From positions 1 to 64,000 of the forward strand of contig CAWGPY010000001.1 of NCBI GenBank assembly GCA_963824595.1: DNA of 64,000 nucleotides. The letters run 5' to 3'. How positions within the stretch are numbered: the stretch's first letter is position 1; each line of letters starts with the position of its first letter. This document shows positions 51,736-60,064 of the stretch, piece by piece. The notes under the pieces were generated by a model. It was not told where the DNA came from. It worked only from the letters and a program-made list of their open reading frames with translations, and ran no database searches. A program made the translations under genes and the position numbers. This DNA comes from Cybelea sp963824595 (GTDB lineage: Bacteria > Vulcanimicrobiota > Vulcanimicrobiia > Vulcanimicrobiales > Vulcanimicrobiaceae).

Positions 51736-52956
51736 GTGAAACGAAGCAACTTCCTGCTCTCGACGGCCTCGGGACTCGCGGTGATCGCGAACACCGAGCA
51801 CGTCTTCGCGCGGGCGCTCGCGCAGGCGCCGATGTCGGGGCTGCCGGGGAGCGCCGGGCGCTGCCTGGTGCTGATCAATCTCTACGGCGGCAACGACGGC
51901 CTGAACTGCGTGGTGCCGCACGGCGACGAACGGTACTACCGGCTGCGTCCGGGACTGGCCATCGCGCCGAACGACGTGCTGGCGATCGACGCGCGCATCG
52001 GCCTCAATCCGGGCATGCGATCGCTCAAGGCGCTCTACGACAAGGGTATGGTCGCGATCGTTCAGGGCGTCGGTTACCCCGATCCCGACCACTCGCACTT
52101 TCGCTCGACCGAGATCTGGCAGACGGCCGCGCCCGATCGCTACCGGCACACCGGTTGGCTCGGGCGCTATTTCGACGAGTCGCAGTTGCCGCGCGAGAAT
52201 CTTTTCAAGGGCGTCGCGATCTCGAAGTTGCTGCCCGAGGCGATGGTCTCCGAGCGCACCGACATCCCCGCGATTCCGGGGCTCGGCCAGTATTCGATGA
52301 CGGCCGATCGGGACAGGCGCGCGCGCAGCGCGTTCGCGCGTCAGGCGAGCGACCGCAGCCTGCCGTTCGCCTCGCCGTACCTCGCGCACGTGATGGAGAT
52401 CGAAGGCGACGCACAGCGCAGCTCCGAGGAGCTGCCGCGGCTCGTCGCGGGGTACACGCCAAAGGCCGCGTATCCGGCGACGGGGCTCGGGCGCAGCCTC
52501 GCGCTCGCGGCGCAGATCGTCGGCAGCAACCTCGGCACCAAGGCGATCTACGTGGAGCACGGTTCGTTCGATACGCACGTCAATCAGAAGGCGACGCAGA
52601 ATCAGCTCCTCATGCAGCTCTCCAACGCCCTTGGCGCCTTCTACGACGACTTGGCCGCGCACGGAAACGACCGGCGCGTCCTCACCGTCACCTTCAGCGA
52701 GTTCGGACGGCGCATCGAAGAGAACGGCAGCCGCGGCACGGATCACGGCGAGGCGTCGCCGCTCTTCCTGATCGGAGGCGGCGTCCGCGGCGGCCTCTAC
52801 GGCGCGGCTCCCGACCTCGGCGCGACCAACATGGGCAACGTCCGCTACACCGTCGATTTTCGCAGCGTCTACGCGACCGTGCTCGAACGGTGGCTCGGGC
52901 GGCCGTCGGCGGGCGTGCTCGCCGGGCAGTTCGCTCAGCTCCCGGTGCTGGCGTAG
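51736..52956 (+). CDS. DUF1501 family protein
   Basis: A 406-residue protein with a GTG start 18 bp after the DUF1800 stop. The N-terminus 'FLLSTASGLAVIANTEHVFA' looks exported. It shows 'LVLINLYGGNDGLNCVVPHG', 'VGYPDPDHSHFRSTEIWQT' and 'LTVTFSEFGRRIEENGSRGT' then 'DHGEASPLFLIGGGV', the sulfatase/alkaline-phosphatase-like core of DUF1501. The pair with DUF1800 probably forms an exported complex of unknown function. Confidence 0.9.
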   Translation: MKRSNFLLSTASGLAVIANTEHVFARALAQAPMSGLPGSAGRCLVLINLYGGNDGLNCVVPHGDERYYRLRPGLAIAPNDVLAIDARIGLNPGMRSLKALYDKGMVAIVQGVGYPDPDHSHFRSTEIWQTAAPDRYRHTGWLGRYFDESQLPRENLFKGVAISKLLPEAMVSERTDIPAIPGLGQYSMTADRDRRARSAFARQASDRSLPFASPYLAHVMEIEGDAQRSSEELPRLVAGYTPKAAYPATGLGRSLALAAQIVGSNLGTKAIYVEHGSFDTHVNQKATQNQLLMQLSNALGAFYDDLAAHGNDRRVLTVTFSEFGRRIEENGSRGTDHGEASPLFLIGGGVRGGLYGAAPDLGATNMGNVRYTVDFRSVYATVLERWLGRPSAGVLAGQFAQLPVLA

Positions 52957-52957
52957 C

Positions 52958-53758
52958 GTGGCGTCGTCGATCCTGTTCCTCGGAAGCGGCGGCGCGCGCT
53001 TCGTCGTCGCTCGCCAGCTGCGGGCGTCGGGGGGTATGTGGCTGCGCTTCGGCGAGAGGCAGATTCACGTTGACCCGGGGCCCGGCGCGCTGGTGCGCGC
53101 GCTCTCGCACGTGCCGCCGTGCAACCCACGCGAGCTCGACGCCATCGTGCTCTCCCACAAACACCTCGATCACTCGAGCGACGTCAACGCCCTCATCGAG
53201 GCGATGACGTCGGGCGGCTTCCGCCGGCGCGGCGCGGTCCTGGCCCCCGCCGACGCGTTCGACGACGGGCCCGTCGTGCTGCCCTACGCGTGCCGGTTCG
53301 TCGAGCGCGTGGTGACGCTGGAGGCGAGCAGCGGTCCCTACGCGATCGGCGACGTCGAGCTCTACACCTCGATGCGTCACGTCCACGCCGTCGAAACGCA
53401 CGGCCTGCATTTCGTGCACGCGGGTCTGCGCGTCGCCTATCTGCCGTGCGGCAAATACTTCGACGGGCTCGCCGCGGATTACGCCGCGCGCCATCCGGAC
53501 GTGCTGGTGATCAACGTCTTGCGCTTCCGCGACGATATGAACGTCGACCACCTCGCGTGGCCCGACGCCAGGCGCATCGTTGCCGACGTGCGTCCGAAGG
53601 TCGCGGTTTTTCAGCACTTCGGCACGCCGATGCTCGAAGCCGATCCGCCGCGCCTCGCGCAAGAGGTCGAAGACGAACTCGGCCTGCGAGCGATCGCGGC
53701 CTACGACGGAATGCTGCTGGACCTGGAGACTGAGGTTACGGCGGCGGCGGGCGGCTGA
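52958..53758 (+). CDS. MBL-fold metallohydrolase
   Basis: A 266-residue protein with a GTG start 1 bp after the DUF1501 stop. The metallo-beta-lactamase motif is 'IVLSHKHLDHSSDVNAL' (HxHxDH); later ligands are in 'SMRHVHAVETHGLHFVHAG' and 'VAVFQHFGTPML'. Close relatives act as RNases, phosphodiesterases or acyl hydrolases, and the substrate is unknown here. It overlaps the convergent DUF4097 gene at its end. Confidence 0.85.
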   Translation: MASSILFLGSGGARFVVARQLRASGGMWLRFGERQIHVDPGPGALVRALSHVPPCNPRELDAIVLSHKHLDHSSDVNALIEAMTSGGFRRRGAVLAPADAFDDGPVVLPYACRFVERVVTLEASSGPYAIGDVELYTSMRHVHAVETHGLHFVHAGLRVAYLPCGKYFDGLAADYAARHPDVLVINVLRFRDDMNVDHLAWPDARRIVADVRPKVAVFQHFGTPMLEADPPRLAQEVEDELGLRAIAAYDGMLLDLETEVTAAAGG

Positions 53759-54800
53759 CCGGCGGGCGCGCCGGCGGCGCGTTTTGCAGGCGCATCGGGA
53801 GCTGCGTGCTGCCGCTGAGCTCCTGGCGCACGTGCGGGTGCTCGTTCATCGAGCCGCTGTAGAGATAGACCGATCCGTTTTTCGACGTCGCGGTAACGAC
53901 GGGGCCGCCGCCGCCGACCGTCGCCTGTTTGGTGGTCGGATCGCCGTGAACTTGCGCCGCGTCGGCGAAGCTCGACTCGACGTGGCCGGCGCCGCTGTGC
54001 GCGCCGATCTGCGCGTTCCCGCGCACGCCCAACGCCACGTTGCCGTGCTCCGATTCGAAACGCGCGAGCCCGGACTGGAAGCTGCCGTCGTCGTAGACGA
54101 TCGAGCCGTAGGTGCTCGTCGCCTGAATCTGCTGCGAGGTGCAGTTCTGGAAGAGCATGTCGCCCGTGGCCGTCCGGACGCGCAGCCGGTCGAACGTGGA
54201 GTTCTTCGCGACGACGCGGCCCTTCAGCGATTCGACGAAGCCCGTGCCCGTCACGTCGTTGAGCGCGATCTGGGCCGCGCGCACGTGCGTGATGAAGACG
54301 CCGTGGTAGTTGTCGAGGGTGAGACGGCCGGCGCGCAGGTGCGCGAGCACGAGTGCGGTGCCGCGCGGGATGTTGATCGTCATGTTCCCGCGTCCGCGAA
54401 TCACGATCGCGTCGTGCTTCGCGCCCTGCAGATCGGGCAGTACGAACGACTCGGCGGGCAGCGTCACGGGGCCGTGCTCGGTCGCAACGCGGTGGGACGC
54501 CATCTGCATCTGGCGCGGAATTCCGGGATCCACCTCTTCCGGCGTGAGGTGCTGGACGTAGGGCGAGCTCTCGGTGGAGATCATCACCTGCGGCCGGTCC
54601 CAGGTCTGGATCGTCACCTGGCCGCGGGTGACGTTGACGTTGATGACGGGCGACGGACCCACGTCGAACTGCTCGTCGGCGCGCGCGGGCGCCGCGAGTG
54701 TCAGATAAACGAGCGAGACGAAGAAAGCCACCGCGGCCCCGCGTCCCAATCCACCTCCGTGCACCGCTCCATTGTATCGGGGCGGCGCACCGTCCATCAT
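53736..54800 (-). CDS. exported DUF4097-like beta-helix protein
   Basis: A 354-residue protein. ATG 54800 overlaps the kinase stop as ATGA; GTG 54764 with GGAG upstream is an alternative that gives a cleaner signal peptide ('AVAFFVSLVYLTLAAPARA'). The mature part has DUF4097-type repeats ('GNMTINIPRGTALVLAHLRA', 'GDMLFQNCTSQQIQATSTYG') and ends in a Pro-rich tail. DUF4097 proteins form beta-solenoid domains of unknown function and often lie beside sigma factors or two-component genes. Confidence 0.78.
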   Translation of the reverse strand: MMDGAPPRYNGAVHGGGLGRGAAVAFFVSLVYLTLAAPARADEQFDVGPSPVINVNVTRGQVTIQTWDRPQVMISTESSPYVQHLTPEEVDPGIPRQMQMASHRVATEHGPVTLPAESFVLPDLQGAKHDAIVIRGRGNMTINIPRGTALVLAHLRAGRLTLDNYHGVFITHVRAAQIALNDVTGTGFVESLKGRVVAKNSTFDRLRVRTATGDMLFQNCTSQQIQATSTYGSIVYDDGSFQSGLARFESEHGNVALGVRGNAQIGAHSGAGHVESSFADAAQVHGDPTTKQATVGGGGPVVTATSKNGSVYLYSGSMNEHPHVRQELSGSTQLPMRLQNAPPARPPVSRPPPP

Positions 54801-56248
54801 GAAAGCGCGGTGAACGGAGGCTGGACGCGCGGCAAGAGCACGCGCAGGAGCGCGCCGCCGCCTGGGGCCCGTCCCGCCGTCGCCTCGCCTCCGTGCACGC
54901 GAGCAATCGAGCGAACGATCGCTAGTCCGAGGCCGGTGCCCGGCACGATGCGCGACCGGGCCTTGTCGGCGCGATAGAAGCGCTCGAACACGTGGGCCAG
55001 CTCGGCCTCCGCGATGCCGGGGCCGCTGTCGGCGACCTCGATCCAGGCGGAGGCGCGGTTTTCACCGACGCCGACGCTCACCGTTCCGTCCTCGCTGAAC
55101 TTGATGGCGTTGTCAACCAGATTGCCGACGAGCTGGCGCAGCAGATGGGCGTCGCCGTAGACGATCGGCGTTCCGTCGTGCCGGAACGATAGGGCGATGT
55201 TCTTCTCGGCCGCGCGTGCGGCCGCGTTCTGGACGACCTCGCTGGCGATTTGGGCGAGCGAGAGCGGCTCTTTGGGGATCTCGTCGCCGCGGTCGGCCTT
55301 GGCGAGCGTGAGCATTCCGTTCACCATGCCGGCCAGGTCGGCGCTCTCGCGCGCGATCGTCTCGAGGCTCTCGCGACGGATCGTCGGATCCCGGTCGCCC
55401 CAGCGCAGCAGCATCTGTGCGTTGGCGTTGATCGACGTCAGCGGCGTCTTGAGCTCGTGCGACGCGTCCGAGATGAACTGGCGCTCGCGCGCGAACGCGT
55501 CGGCCAGCCGCGCCAGCAAGTCGTTGAAGCTCGCCGCGAGCCGCCCGATCTCGTCGCGGCGGCGGCGCAAGGCAAGTCCGCGCCGCGTCCGGTCGACCGA
55601 GCCCGCGGCCAGCGCCAACCGGTCGGTGGTGATCTCGCGCATCTCGCGCGACAGCTCGTTGATCGGCGTGGTCGCCTGCGACGCGAGAACGATGGAGAAC
55701 AGCACGACCGCGGCTGCGGTCGCGCCGAGCACGATGAGAATGGCCTCGGTCGCGCGGGCGAACGTACGCTCCAGCGTGTCGAGCGGCTCGGCCACGTGAA
55801 TCACCGCCGAGTTCGACCCGGCCTTGACGAAACGGTCCTCGACCAAGAACGGTCGGCCGCCGATCGTCACCTGGCGGAACGCGCGGTCGTGGGCGCCGGA
55901 GAGCTTCGGATTGGCGGGAATCGTCGCGCCGCCGAGATTCGCCGTCTTCGCCAGCGGGTAGCCCGCGCCGGAATCCACCTGTACGAAGCTCGTTGCGGAG
56001 TTCCACTGCGCTAGGTTATTGCTGTTGAAGAGAAACTGCAGCGTTCCGGCCGACGAATCTTCCAGCGAGAACGGCGTCGCGGACTGCTGCGTGAACTGCA
56101 CGATCGAGCGCATCGTCGCGTTCACCGCCGTTTCCGCCTGATCGTAGAGGATCTGTTCGAAGCGCCACACGATGATCCAGCTCATCGCGGTGATCGCGAC
56201 GACCAACAGCGCCGAATACCCCAGCGCAATTCGCCACTTAAGCGACAT
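54797..56248 (-). CDS. HAMP-domain sensor histidine kinase
   Basis: A 483-residue kinase: first membrane segment about 8-28, extracytoplasmic sensor about 30-165, second membrane segment about 170-192, HAMP, then the phosphorylated His in 'FISDASHELKTPLTSI', N box 'LVGNLVDNAIKFSED' and G boxes 'EVADSGPGIAEAELAHVFER' and 'PGTGLGLAIVRS'. It pairs with the OmpR-type regulator 39 bp upstream. The signal is unknown; the sensor domain is not recognised. Confidence 0.93.
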   Translation of the reverse strand: MSLKWRIALGYSALLVVAITAMSWIIVWRFEQILYDQAETAVNATMRSIVQFTQQSATPFSLEDSSAGTLQFLFNSNNLAQWNSATSFVQVDSGAGYPLAKTANLGGATIPANPKLSGAHDRAFRQVTIGGRPFLVEDRFVKAGSNSAVIHVAEPLDTLERTFARATEAILIVLGATAAAVVLFSIVLASQATTPINELSREMREITTDRLALAAGSVDRTRRGLALRRRRDEIGRLAASFNDLLARLADAFARERQFISDASHELKTPLTSINANAQMLLRWGDRDPTIRRESLETIARESADLAGMVNGMLTLAKADRGDEIPKEPLSLAQIASEVVQNAAARAAEKNIALSFRHDGTPIVYGDAHLLRQLVGNLVDNAIKFSEDGTVSVGVGENRASAWIEVADSGPGIAEAELAHVFERFYRADKARSRIVPGTGLGLAIVRSIARVHGGEATAGRAPGGGALLRVLLPRVQPPFTALS

Positions 56249-56287
56249 GGTTGGTGAGCGGCACTCGCCGGGACTCAGAGCCCCACA

Positions 56288-56980
56288 TCAATCCTTGATG
56301 GTGTAGCCGACGCCGCGGACCGTCGTGATCAGCTTGTCGTCGAATCCGTCGTCGATCTTGCCGCGCAGGTAGCGGATGTAGACGTCGATCAGGTTGGAGT
56401 CGCCGAGGAAATCGCTGCCCCAGACTCCGTTGAAGAGTTCGTCGCGCGTGTGGACCTTGTTGCGGTGCAGCAGCAGGTACTCCAGCAGCGCGTACTCTTT
56501 GGCCGTCAGCGAGATCGGCTTCCCGCCGCGGTGCACCTCGTGACGGTCGCGGTCCATGACGACGTCGCGGTACTCGATCACGTTGCCCTGCGGTGTGCGC
56601 TCGCGCAGCCGCGCGCGAACGCGCGCGAGCAGCTCTTCGGTGGAGAACGGCTTCGTCACGTAGTCGTCGGCGCCGACGTCGAGGCCGGTGACGCGATCGG
56701 GCACGCGGTCGCGCGCCGTCAGCATGATGATCGGAACGCGGCTCTTGGCGCGGATCCGCTTGCAGACCTCGATGCCGTCCATCCGCGGCAGCATCAGGTC
56801 GAGGATGACGAGGTCGGGTTCTTTGAGCGCCTTTTCGAGGCCCGACAGGCCGTCGCGCGCGACCTCCACCTCGTACCGTTCGTGCTCGAGCTCGAGCTGC
56901 AGCACGCGGCTGATTGCCGCGTCGTCCTCGATGACGAGGACCCTATACGCTCGCCGTCCCTGGGGTACGTGTTTCTCCAT
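56288..56980 (-). CDS. OmpR-family response regulator
   Basis: A 230-residue regulator. The receiver has 'VLVIEDDAAISRVLQ', the phosphorylated Asp in 'LVILDLMLPRMDG', and 'PIIMLTARDRVPD' and 'DYVTKPFS' (Lys). The C-terminal winged helix ends 'DVYIRYLRGKIDDGFDDKLI'. It is the partner of the downstream kinase and part of the sigma-factor operon. Confidence 0.94.
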   Translation of the reverse strand: MEKHVPQGRRAYRVLVIEDDAAISRVLQLELEHERYEVEVARDGLSGLEKALKEPDLVILDLMLPRMDGIEVCKRIRAKSRVPIIMLTARDRVPDRVTGLDVGADDYVTKPFSTEELLARVRARLRERTPQGNVIEYRDVVMDRDRHEVHRGGKPISLTAKEYALLEYLLLHRNKVHTRDELFNGVWGSDFLGDSNLIDVYIRYLRGKIDDGFDDKLITTVRGVGYTIKD

Positions 56981-57001
56981 GCCGATAGTTTATCGGCTGT
57001 T

Positions 57002-57370
57002 TTACCCCTCGGACCTGTGAGGAAGCTCCGCCATCGGATGATGGTGGTGTCCGGTGAAGAGCGTCAGCCAGAGTGCGGTGGCTCCGCCGGCGGACAGCCA
57101 CGCGACGGTGGCGGCGTTCGAAAGCGAGCGCGAGAGAACCGAGCCGATGGTCGCCAACGTCTGAACGAAGAGCGTTCCGCCGCCCAACACGAGCAAGACG
57201 ACCAGCCACAGGGCGACCGCCCCCAGGGCGCCGAGCGTTGCGAGCTCGACCGCGGAGAAGGCAGGCGCGGGCCGGTACGCGGTCGCCATCAGGATCGAGG
57301 CTCGCATGCCCGCGGGCGGCTCCTCGAGCGGCAGCTCGAAGATCGCGCGTTCCAGGTCGTCCATGTTCAT
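57002..57370 (-). CDS. anti-sigma-like membrane protein
   Basis: A 122-residue protein whose ATG (57370) overlaps the sigma factor TGA by 4 bp. A short acidic N-terminus ('MNMDDLERAIFELPLEEPPA') precedes two membrane segments ('LATLGALGAVALWLVVLLVL', 'ATVAWLSAGGATALWLTLF') and a His-rich tail 'TGHHHHPM'. Position and layout fit an anti-sigma factor that holds the sigma at the membrane. No zinc HxxxCxxC motif is present, so the mechanism is not the classic ZAS type. Confidence 0.65.
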   Translation of the reverse strand: MNMDDLERAIFELPLEEPPAGMRASILMATAYRPAPAFSAVELATLGALGAVALWLVVLLVLGGGTLFVQTLATIGSVLSRSLSNAATVAWLSAGGATALWLTLFTGHHHHPMAELPHRSEG

Positions 57371-57954
57371 GTTTCCGTTACCTCCATTTCGCCGAGAAGC
57401 CTTCGCAGATGCTCCTTCGCGCGAAACAAATGTGTCTTGACCGTACCCATCGGGAGGCCGAGCACCGTGGCGATCTCCTCGTACTGCTTTCCCTGCAGGT
57501 GAAAGAGCGTGATGACCGTTCGGTACTTCTCCGGCAGCGCTTCGATCGCGGTGCGCAGCCGGGAGGCCTCGTCGAGCGCGATCACCTGAGCCTCGGGCCC
57601 GGGTCCGGCGTCGGCGCGTTCCGGCAGCTCGTCGCCCGTGAAGTGCTTGCGGCGGTTGAGCCGGTCGCAACAGGCGTGGTAGGCGATGGCGAAGATCCAG
57701 GTCGAGAACTTCGCGCCGGGCTTGAACGTCCGCAGGCTGCGGAAGGCCTTGAAGAATGCCTCTTGGGTCGCGTCACGGGCTTCCTCCACATCGCGAAGCG
57801 TTCGGTAGGACAAATGATAGACGGCTCGGTCGTATCGCTCGACGAGGGTAGCGAACGCTTCCGGGTGGCCGCGTAACGCGAGCGCTACGAGCTCACCGTC
57901 ATCAGGCTCCGCTCTCACTCGGCGCGGCGGGGCCTCCGCCAACACTGCCGACAC
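57367..57954 (-). CDS. ECF RNA polymerase sigma factor
   Basis: A 195-residue sigma70-family protein with region 2 ('LVERYDRAVYHLSYRTLRDV', 'DATQEAFFKAFRSLRTF', 'FSTWIFAIAYHACCDRLNRR') and region 4 ('LPEKYRTVITLFHLQGKQYE' then 'EIATVLGLPMGTVKTHLFRA'). There is no region 1 or 3, as in ECF factors. It heads an operon with an anti-sigma-like gene, a two-component pair and a DUF4097 gene, which suggests envelope-stress control. Confidence 0.93.
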   Translation of the reverse strand: MSAVLAEAPPRRVRAEPDDGELVALALRGHPEAFATLVERYDRAVYHLSYRTLRDVEEARDATQEAFFKAFRSLRTFKPGAKFSTWIFAIAYHACCDRLNRRKHFTGDELPERADAGPGPEAQVIALDEASRLRTAIEALPEKYRTVITLFHLQGKQYEEIATVLGLPMGTVKTHLFRAKEHLRRLLGEMEVTET

Positions 57955-58086
57955 GCCTTCTGTACGCGCGAGGAGCCCGCATTGTTTCGAAGCGGGCTCT
58001 CCCGGCCGAGCCGCCCGCGGCGACGAAACAACGGCCCCCGTGGCCCGTACCTAGGGCAGGAACTTTCACGGAGGCCCAAACCACAA

Positions 58087-58221
58087 ATGACCACGATCCC
58101 GAACAAAACCCTCCCCGGCGGAGCCCGGTCCGACCCGGCGATGCCGACGCTGCCCAGCGACGAGCGGAACTCCGCGCAATCGTTGCGGCCTACCTTCGAC
58201 GGCTGGGGGCCGCGCCTCTAA
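58087..58221 (+). CDS. possible short leader peptide upstream of DUF4097
   Basis: A 44-codon frame from ATG 58087 ends in TAA at 58219-58221, and the next gene begins at once with ATG 58222. It has no membrane segment or family signature. Direct abutment suggests coupling, but no strong ribosome binding site is seen, so it may not be translated. Confidence 0.3.
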   Translation: MTTIPNKTLPGGARSDPAMPTLPSDERNSAQSLRPTFDGWGPRL

Positions 58222-59139
58222 ATGTCGCGCGCCTCGATCGTCGGCATGCTGATCGCCGCCGAAGTGCTGATCGCCGGCATGGCGCTCTATACCATGCACG
58301 GCGGGCGGACCTGGGCGGCCGGCCTGCACCACGTCGATTTCGCCGCGGCGTCAGTCGCGCCGGTGGCGGCCGGAGACGCGCCGCGAGTCGTCATCGACGA
58401 CTCGTCATCGCGCATCAGCGTCGGCGTCTCCACCGACGGCCTCGTCCACGTACGCGACCTCACCGAGATGCACGGCGGCGTGTACTCGGGCCAACGATAT
58501 CCGCAGCTGCACGTGACGCGCACGCCGGACGGCGTACGCATCGAACGGCCGGGCACCGGGCACCTCACCTTTCAAATCTTCGGTTTCAGCCGGCAGGCCG
58601 TCGAAGTGGCCGTGCCGAGCGGCTCGCGACTCGAGATCTCCGGCAGCTCCGGAGCCGAGGTTCGCGGAATCACCGGCGGCGTGACCGTTCACTCGCAGGA
58701 CGGCCGGATAACCCTCGCCGACCTCCAGGGCACGGTTGACGCACGCAGCGACGACGGTTCCGTCAACGCGACGAACGTACGCGGCGACCGTCTCGGCATG
58801 ACGTCGAACGACGGTCGAATCGTCCTCAAGAACGTGGCGGTCGGATCGCTGCTCGCGCAGACGCGCGACGGCAGGATCGAGGCCGAGTCCTTGAGCGTGA
58901 CCGGCGACGCCACGCTCGCCACCGACGACGGCCCGATCCACCTCTCGCTGGCGCCCAACGCGAATCTTGCGATCGACGCCTCCACGCGCGACGGGCGAAT
59001 CACCGTCGATGGAACTACCTATGACCCGAACGACGCAGCGCAACGCACGATCCGGCTGGGTGCGGCCACCGGCTCGATGAAAGTCAGCACGTCCGACGGA
59101 TCGATCAGCATTCGTACAAACGGAGAATCCATACAGTAA
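58222..59139 (+). CDS. membrane-anchored DUF4097 family protein
   Basis: A 305-residue protein with an N-terminal anchor ('IVGMLIAAEVLIAGMALYTM'). A DUF4097 beta-solenoid follows, with repeats such as 'GVTVHSQDGRITLADLQG', 'DARSDDGSVNATNVRG', 'LGMTSNDGRIVLKNVAVG' and 'LLAQTRDGRIEAESLSV'; the DG-(R/S)-I core recurs about every 20 residues. It is divergent from the ECF operon, whose last gene encodes a related protein. It is probably part of the same envelope response. Its stop overlaps the next start. Confidence 0.83.
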   Translation: MSRASIVGMLIAAEVLIAGMALYTMHGGRTWAAGLHHVDFAAASVAPVAAGDAPRVVIDDSSSRISVGVSTDGLVHVRDLTEMHGGVYSGQRYPQLHVTRTPDGVRIERPGTGHLTFQIFGFSRQAVEVAVPSGSRLEISGSSGAEVRGITGGVTVHSQDGRITLADLQGTVDARSDDGSVNATNVRGDRLGMTSNDGRIVLKNVAVGSLLAQTRDGRIEAESLSVTGDATLATDDGPIHLSLAPNANLAIDASTRDGRITVDGTTYDPNDAAQRTIRLGAATGSMKVSTSDGSISIRTNGESIQ

Positions 59140-59729
59140 TGGACTATGACAATCTGATACCTCTCGTCGCGATCGTCTTTATCTTCGGCGCGCCGATTGC
59201 CGCATTCATCGTCTCGCGAGTGCTGGCGCATCAGGAACGCATGGAGATGCTGCGCCGCGGCTTCGTGCCGCCGCCGAATCCCCGCGATCTGAAACGGGCG
59301 ATGAAGTATGGTTGGGCGCCGGGAACGGCGCAGGTTACGCCGGATCAGGTCGCCTATCACGACTTCTACGCTCAACACCAGTTGCGCCGCGGCATGCAGG
59401 TCGCATTCATCGGCCTCGCGCTCCTGATCGGCCTCGGGTTCATCGGCTACCACGGAGACGGCACGTTCCTCCCCGGGCCGTGGCTGCTGGGCGGCTTGAT
59501 TCCGCTCTTCGTCGGGATCGCGCAGATCATCGGAGCCGTGCTCAACGGCGCCAGCTTCGGACCGCCCGCGGCCCGCACGCGCTACACGGCGACGGCCCCC
59601 GGCCCGGCCGCCGCTCCCGGTCCGCAGGCCGGCGGCGCGATGCCGCCGCCGCCCACGTACGGCGGCTGGCGGCCCGGACCGATCCCCGAGATCGAGAAGC
59701 CGGCCTCGCCCCCGGATTACCGGAGCTAG
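59139..59729 (+). CDS. DUF6249-like membrane protein
   Basis: A 196-residue protein with three membrane segments ('IPLVAIVFIFGAPIAAFIVS', 'MQVAFIGLALLIGLGFIGY', 'WLLGGLIPLFVGIAQIIGAV'). Between the first two is the loop 'VLAHQERMEMLRRGFVPPP', typical of small membrane proteins (DUF6249) found beside ECF sigma genes. The C-terminus is Pro/Ala/Gly-rich. It starts in the last base of the DUF4097 stop. Confidence 0.75.
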   Translation: MDYDNLIPLVAIVFIFGAPIAAFIVSRVLAHQERMEMLRRGFVPPPNPRDLKRAMKYGWAPGTAQVTPDQVAYHDFYAQHQLRRGMQVAFIGLALLIGLGFIGYHGDGTFLPGPWLLGGLIPLFVGIAQIIGAVLNGASFGPPAARTRYTATAPGPAAAPGPQAGGAMPPPPTYGGWRPGPIPEIEKPASPPDYRS

Positions 59730-59741
59730 AGCATCATCGGC

Positions 59742-59787
59742 GACAAAGCAATGCCGCCGGTCGGTTGGCCGGCGGCATTGCTTTGTT
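59742..59787. terminator. strong bidirectional-looking hairpin terminator
   Basis: The 15-bp perfect stem AAGCAATGCCGCCGG (59746-59760) pairs with 59769-59783 around an 8-nt loop, and pairing extends 3-4 bp outward. CTTTGTTG on the plus side is a weak U-tract. It separates the DUF6249 gene from the convergent small gene at 59805. Confidence 0.75.
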
Positions 59788-59804
59788 GAATAAAGACGAT
59801 ACTG

Positions 59805-59945
59805 CTACTTGCAGGAGACCAAAGCCATCGCCCAGCCCGCGGCCGTGCGTGTCCTGACCAGATATCCGTCAGCAGTCCGATCGTAAACCTGATAGCCCGC
59901 TCTGAGTGCGTCGGCTAGCGATTTGAAGACGATGAGACCTGCCAT
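59805..59945 (-). CDS. 46-residue small protein
   Basis: An intact frame of 46 codons, ATG 59945 to TAG 59805, with a strong ribosome binding site (AAGGAGGGG) 6-7 nt before the ATG. The protein reads 'MAGLIVFKSLADALRAGYQV' followed by 'YDRTADGYLVRTRTAAGWAM' and a short hydrophobic end. It is bounded downstream by the hairpin terminator and upstream by a -10-like TATACT. These signs together make translation likely. Function is unknown; it may be a small regulator or structural protein. Confidence 0.7.
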   Translation of the reverse strand: MAGLIVFKSLADALRAGYQVYDRTADGYLVRTRTAAGWAMALVSCK

Positions 59946-59979
59946 CTTCGGCCCCTCCTTTCCGATAGTTTACGCTCTC

Positions 59980-59990
59980 TATACAGTATA
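59980..59990. promoter_or_regulatory. palindromic -10-like element TATACAGTATA
   Basis: A perfect palindrome that offers a -10 box in both directions, between the divergent small gene and pyrK. No good -35 box was found at 17 nt on either side. Confidence 0.35.
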
Positions 59991-60025
59991 ACGGCCCGAG
60001 TAGCAAGGGAGTGCATCGATTTCCA

Positions 60026-60056
60026 GAGATTTTTCTAAGAATTTGTAGAAAATCTC
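60026..60056 (+). promoter_or_regulatory. 5' leader hairpin of the pyr operon
   Basis: GAGATTTTTCTA (60026-60037) and TAGAAAATCTC (60046-60056) form a stem of 11 pairs with one bulged base, 8 nt before the pyrK start. It ends next to the likely ribosome binding site (CGGAG), so it could modulate translation or be a repressor operator. Confidence 0.5.
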
Positions 60057-60064
60057 CGCGGAGT

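Noticed and set aside
28885..53662. Hundreds of long minus- and plus-strand frames overlapping the GC-rich chromosomal genes
   Set aside because: They are shadows of real genes in very GC-rich DNA: Arg/Ala-rich translations without motifs, and each overlaps a gene with clear family motifs.
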